A stretch of DNA of 64,000 bases from Nitrospiraceae bacterium (lineage in GTDB: Bacteria; Nitrospirota; Nitrospiria; Nitrospirales; Nitrospiraceae), in assembly GCA_919902505.1 (NCBI GenBank), contig CAKKRE010000002.1, forward strand, positions 62,001 through 126,000, in the 5' to 3' direction. Under the pieces are notes generated by a model. The model saw only the letters and a program-made list of their open reading frames with translations. It ran no database searches and was not told where the DNA came from. Position numbers and translations under genes: made by a program. Shown here one piece after another: positions 60,839 through 64,000 of this stretch. Every line of letters starts with the position of its first letter. Positions within the stretch are counted from its first letter, which is position 1.

Positions 60839-62074
60839 GTGAAGTTGTCGTCGCTGAATTGGAAAAGGGGGAAGAACGCCCGGCAGTCAGGAAGAAGACT
60901 GGCTTACCTTACGGTTGTGTGTCTGATCCTGCACATCACCGTTCCAGGTTTTGCGGCCGAATGGTCACTCGTGCCCTCGATGAGCACCAAGGCGTATTAC
61001 AATGACAATCTGTTATTGACTCCATTGCCCCATGATCCGACCTATGGTTATTGGATCTCGCCAGGAGTGGAATTCGCCGGCAAGACCGAGCGGCTAGAGG
61101 TCAGCGGCAAGGGGGCTCTGGACTTCGTGGATTATTATGGAGGGGAGCCCAACCGATTCACGAATGTATTCTTGCCGTTGACGATGAAGTACCGGACGGA
61201 GCGAGACGAATGGGGATTCACCGGGGGGTTTACCAGAGACAACACTTTGATGGGGGAGCTACTCACGACAGGTTTAGTTCTTCGTTTCACCCAGCGAAAT
61301 CTATGGACGGTGAATCCTACGTGGGCGCATACGATTACGGAAAAATGGGCCTTCCAAAGTACGTTTCAATTTAACGATTCCAGCTACCAGGATGGGGGAC
61401 GCTTTGGCTTGGTCGATTATCAAGTTTTCGGAGGCTCGGCGGGATTCGTGTATCGGCCGACAGAACGGGATGAAATTCAACTGACAGGCACATACAATAA
61501 TTTTCATACGGCCAACGCGCCGTTTGGTCTGCGCGCCACCTATCCAGGGGCTATCCTGAGTGCATCCCGTGAGTTCACCGAAACGATGAAAGCGACGGTC
61601 TACGGGGGGCCGCGGTTTATTTCAACGACCTCCCAATCGGGAGGAACCAGCCAGACCACGCAGGAAAGTATTTGGGTCTACGGTGCCACTCTGATCAAGG
61701 AATTTGAACAGGCCAGGCTTCAGGTCACCGCGGCCCGCGATATTCTCCCAAGCGGTTTTGGCCTTCTCGTGCAAACTGACCGCCTTAGTCTGCTCACATC
61801 TTATGACCTAGCCGAAACGGTCACAGCATCCATTGATTTGTCAGGCTATTGGGTCTCCGGCGCTTCTCCTATCGCCAGAGGCGGAACCCTGCCGGAAAAT
61901 CAGCTGTTTTATTGTACGCCCAAGTTGCAGTGGAAATTTTCAGAATGGTGGAGGTTCGAGGCATCCTATTCGTATCGGCTACGGGATGCACAATCACTTT
62001 CTGATCCAGCGACGTCCAACGCTCTCACCTTGATGGTGACCTATTACCCTTCCAAGCTGGCATTTTCGGATTGA
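60839..62074 (+). CDS. Outer-membrane beta-barrel protein of the EPS locus
   Basis: 411 residues with GTG start. Signal peptide about 20-40 (LAYLTVVCLILHITVPGFAA). The rest is alternating beta strands with aromatic girdles (YYNDNLLLTPL; WRFEASYSYRLRDAQ) and an end of barrel type (LTLMVTYYPS). Such barrels stand beside Wza-like and Wzz-like genes in exosortase-type EPS loci. Cotranscribed with the export gene (3 bases apart). Confidence 0.82.
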   Translation: MKLSSLNWKRGKNARQSGRRLAYLTVVCLILHITVPGFAAEWSLVPSMSTKAYYNDNLLLTPLPHDPTYGYWISPGVEFAGKTERLEVSGKGALDFVDYYGGEPNRFTNVFLPLTMKYRTERDEWGFTGGFTRDNTLMGELLTTGLVLRFTQRNLWTVNPTWAHTITEKWAFQSTFQFNDSSYQDGGRFGLVDYQVFGGSAGFVYRPTERDEIQLTGTYNNFHTANAPFGLRATYPGAILSASREFTETMKATVYGGPRFISTTSQSGGTSQTTQESIWVYGATLIKEFEQARLQVTAARDILPSGFGLLVQTDRLSLLTSYDLAETVTASIDLSGYWVSGASPIARGGTLPENQLFYCTPKLQWKFSEWWRFEASYSYRLRDAQSLSDPATSNALTLMVTYYPSKLAFSD

Positions 62075-62107
62075 CTAAGCGTAAGTAAATCGGGAAAAGG
62101 ATATCCT

Positions 62108-63877
62108 ATGGCAGTGCAACAACGAGTTTCCGAGCAAGAGACCTCCATGAACCTTCATGACTATATGGCAGTCTTTCGCCGTCGACGCTTGATTGTCTTT
62201 GCTTCAGCCGGCCTCCTGTTAGGGTTGAGTGTGACAGCGGCAGTTCTCTGGCCTCCGACCTTCAAATCCACGGCAACGATTCTGATCGAAGAACAGGAAG
62301 TGCCTGCTGAGTTGGTCCATAGCACGATTACCAGTTACGCTGATCAGCGCATTGAGATGATCAAGCAGCAGGTCATGAGCCGTCCCAGTCTCTGGAAGGT
62401 TGTCGAACAGTACAATCTGTATCCTGAGATGAGACGTGAAAGCCCCACAGAAGGGGTCATCAAACGTTTCATCAAGGATATCGAAGTTGAGGTGATCAGC
62501 GCCGATGTCATCGACAAACGCACGCAGCATGCGACCAAGGCCACCATTGCCTTCACCGTGTCCTATAATAGTGGATCGCCTGACACCGCCCAACGCGTGG
62601 CGAATGAACTGACGAGCCTCTTTTTGGGTGAGAATCTCAAGAGCCGCGAACGTCACGCGCAGGAAACCACCACGTTCCTCAGACAGGAAGCGGAAAGCCT
62701 CGCGGCACATATTGAGGAAGTGGAGGCCAAACTGGCCACGTTCAAACAACGCGCAGCCGGTGCCTTGCCCGAGTTAATGCCGCTGAATCTCCAAATGATG
62801 AACCAGGCGGATCGTGAGCTGATGGACCTCGATCAGCAGATCCGCAGCCTTGAGGAGCGCAAGTCGTATCTCGATGGAGAATTGGCGACCATCAAGCCGA
62901 ATACACCCATCCTGTCCGTCACGGGAGAACGTATCCTCGATAGCGTTGAGCGATTACGTGGACTCCGGGCCGAATATGCCGGAGTGGCCGCGAATCTCTC
63001 ACCGGACCATCCGGACGTGATTAAGATGAAACAGGAAATCTCTGCGCTGGAGAGGGAAACCGGGGCGAATCCGGAGACTGAAGAGGTCGCCAAACAATTG
63101 ATCGATGCCAGGGCCAGGCAGGCCACACTCGCCGACCGCCTCGGGGAGAACCACCCCGATGTGTTACAGACCCAACGCATGATCGTGGCGCTGGAACGAG
63201 AACTCCGTCGGATCGGCACGGGTGTCGGCAACAAGCCGATGCAGCGTCCGGAAAATCCCGCCTACATCAACATTCAGGCACAACTCAATTCGGCGAATTC
63301 ATCTCTGCAAGCATTGAAAACCAGCCGTACGACCGTCAAGCAACGACTCCAGGATTATGCCAAACGCATCGAGCGGACTCCGGTGCTGGAACCGGACTAT
63401 CTGACGCTCGCGCGCGACCGCGACACCTCGTCCCAAAAATATCAGGACATTCGCTCGCGACTCCTGGAGGCCAAGGTGTCGGAAGGCCTCGAAGTGCAAC
63501 GGAAAGGTGAGCGGTTCTCGCTCATCGATCCTCCGGGGCTGCCGGAATCGCCGGAGAAGCCCAACCGGAAGGCCATTGTGCTGTTGGGGTTCATTCTCGC
63601 GCTGGCGGGCGGCGCAGGAAGCGCGGCGGTCGCGGAACACCTCGACCGCTCCATTCATACGCCGGAACAATTGGTTCGCTTGACGCAGACGTTCCCGCTG
63701 GCAGTCATTCCCTACATGCCGAACAGGGAAGACCTCACGCGCGCGTTGAAGCGCAGAAGAATGATTCGAACCGCAAGCCTGGGAGCGTTGGTTCTGCTCC
63801 TGCTCGTGAGTCATCTCTTCTGGACTCCATTAGATGTGCTCTGGTACGCCACGCTGAAACGGTTCGGCGTTGAATGA
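62108..63877 (+). CDS. Chain-length determinant protein (Wzz/GumC-like)
   Basis: 589 residues. Two membrane segments, about 31-53 and near the end (about 478-498, with a further one near 558-577). The Wzz domain (YMAVFRRRRLIVFASAGLLL; STATILIEEQEVPAELV) and long coiled coils (about 190-440) are of GumC type. No tyrosine kinase domain is fused; the next gene may code it. It controls polymer length and export. Confidence 0.9.
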   Translation: MAVQQRVSEQETSMNLHDYMAVFRRRRLIVFASAGLLLGLSVTAAVLWPPTFKSTATILIEEQEVPAELVHSTITSYADQRIEMIKQQVMSRPSLWKVVEQYNLYPEMRRESPTEGVIKRFIKDIEVEVISADVIDKRTQHATKATIAFTVSYNSGSPDTAQRVANELTSLFLGENLKSRERHAQETTTFLRQEAESLAAHIEEVEAKLATFKQRAAGALPELMPLNLQMMNQADRELMDLDQQIRSLEERKSYLDGELATIKPNTPILSVTGERILDSVERLRGLRAEYAGVAANLSPDHPDVIKMKQEISALERETGANPETEEVAKQLIDARARQATLADRLGENHPDVLQTQRMIVALERELRRIGTGVGNKPMQRPENPAYINIQAQLNSANSSLQALKTSRTTVKQRLQDYAKRIERTPVLEPDYLTLARDRDTSSQKYQDIRSRLLEAKVSEGLEVQRKGERFSLIDPPGLPESPEKPNRKAIVLLGFILALAGGAGSAAVAEHLDRSIHTPEQLVRLTQTFPLAVIPYMPNREDLTRALKRRRMIRTASLGALVLLLLVSHLFWTPLDVLWYATLKRFGVE

Positions 63878-63949
63878 TCGTTGTCAGCGGTCATATGGAT
63901 AGCGTGATGGGTGCGACGCATCTCGAACGCTGAACGAAAGGGGATTGCC

Positions 63950-64000
63950 ATGGAATGGTTTCAAGCCGCGCTGGATCGATACAAACAGCAACAGCCCCAG
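63950..64000 (+). CDS. Start of next gene (runs past window end)
   Basis: An ATG at 63950 with GAAAGGGGA upstream opens MEWFQAALDRYKQQQPQ and runs out of the window. In EPS loci the gene after GumC-like proteins is often a tyrosine autokinase, but 17 residues do not show this. The call is only that a gene starts here. Confidence 0.6.
   Translation, partial: MEWFQAALDRYKQQQPQ

Overview
The window reads as the chromosome of a motile, flagellated Gram-negative bacterium. The likeliest source is Nitrospirota (a Nitrospira-like nitrifier). This is inferred from gene order, the high-GC core, the cheZ/cheV-containing chemotaxis operon and the style of the exopolysaccharide genes; no rRNA or intact tRNA is present to confirm it.

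Region 1 (1-23.2 kb) is a motility block. Four overlapping glycosyltransferase-type genes, probably for flagellin glycosylation, precede fliC, which has an excellent sigma-28 promoter. Then come flaG, fliD, fliS, a fliT-like gene, a PilZ gene, a convergent flhG/minD-like ATPase and a small excisionase-type HTH gene. The chemotaxis operon follows: cheR-cheY-cheZ-cheA-cheV-cheB-mcp-cheW. motA and motB end the block. Two parts are unusual: CheA carries two MshEN-like repeats between its Hpt and kinase domains, and the only MCP has a CxxCH haem-c motif in a Tll0287-like sensor domain.

Region 2 (23.2-28.9 kb) holds a DUF420 membrane protein, then a compact partner-switching operon (two STAS proteins, a REC-PP2C phosphatase, an Hpt protein and a REC-HATPase protein). 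HicBA and a small lipoprotein follow. Five copies of a 130-195 bp palindrome-ended intergenic repeat lie between 23.0 and 30.2 kb.

Region 3 (28.9-41 kb) is the most unusual part. An intact wecB is followed by six truncated copies of the wecB 3' end, all in the same orientation. They alternate with toxin-antitoxin-like modules: VapBC, an orphan DUF433, BrnTA, DUF4258/DUF2283, an AAA/DUF4143 ATPase and DUF433/DUF5615. A seventh, internally deleted wecB copy lies next to a second HicBA, inside a mosaic duplication of the heparinase-gmd junction. The arrangement suggests repeated accretion of small cassettes at the wecB 3' end.

Region 4 (41-64 kb) is a surface-polysaccharide locus. It has GDP-fucose synthesis (gmd, fcl), methyltransferases, a flippase, a polymerase, three GT4 enzymes, a WecG-type GT26, an initiating polyprenyl glycosylphosphotransferase, a Wza-like exporter, an outer-membrane beta-barrel and a Wzz/GumC-like chain-length protein. 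Much of 43.6-58.6 kb is visibly more AT-rich than the motility block, which suggests acquisition. Scars of mobility are an S23/IVS-like element with flanking inverted repeats, an integrase C-terminal remnant beside the 3' part of a tRNA-Thr-like gene, a 98-bp MITE and an IS3-family element that has cut off the 3' end of an upstream gene.
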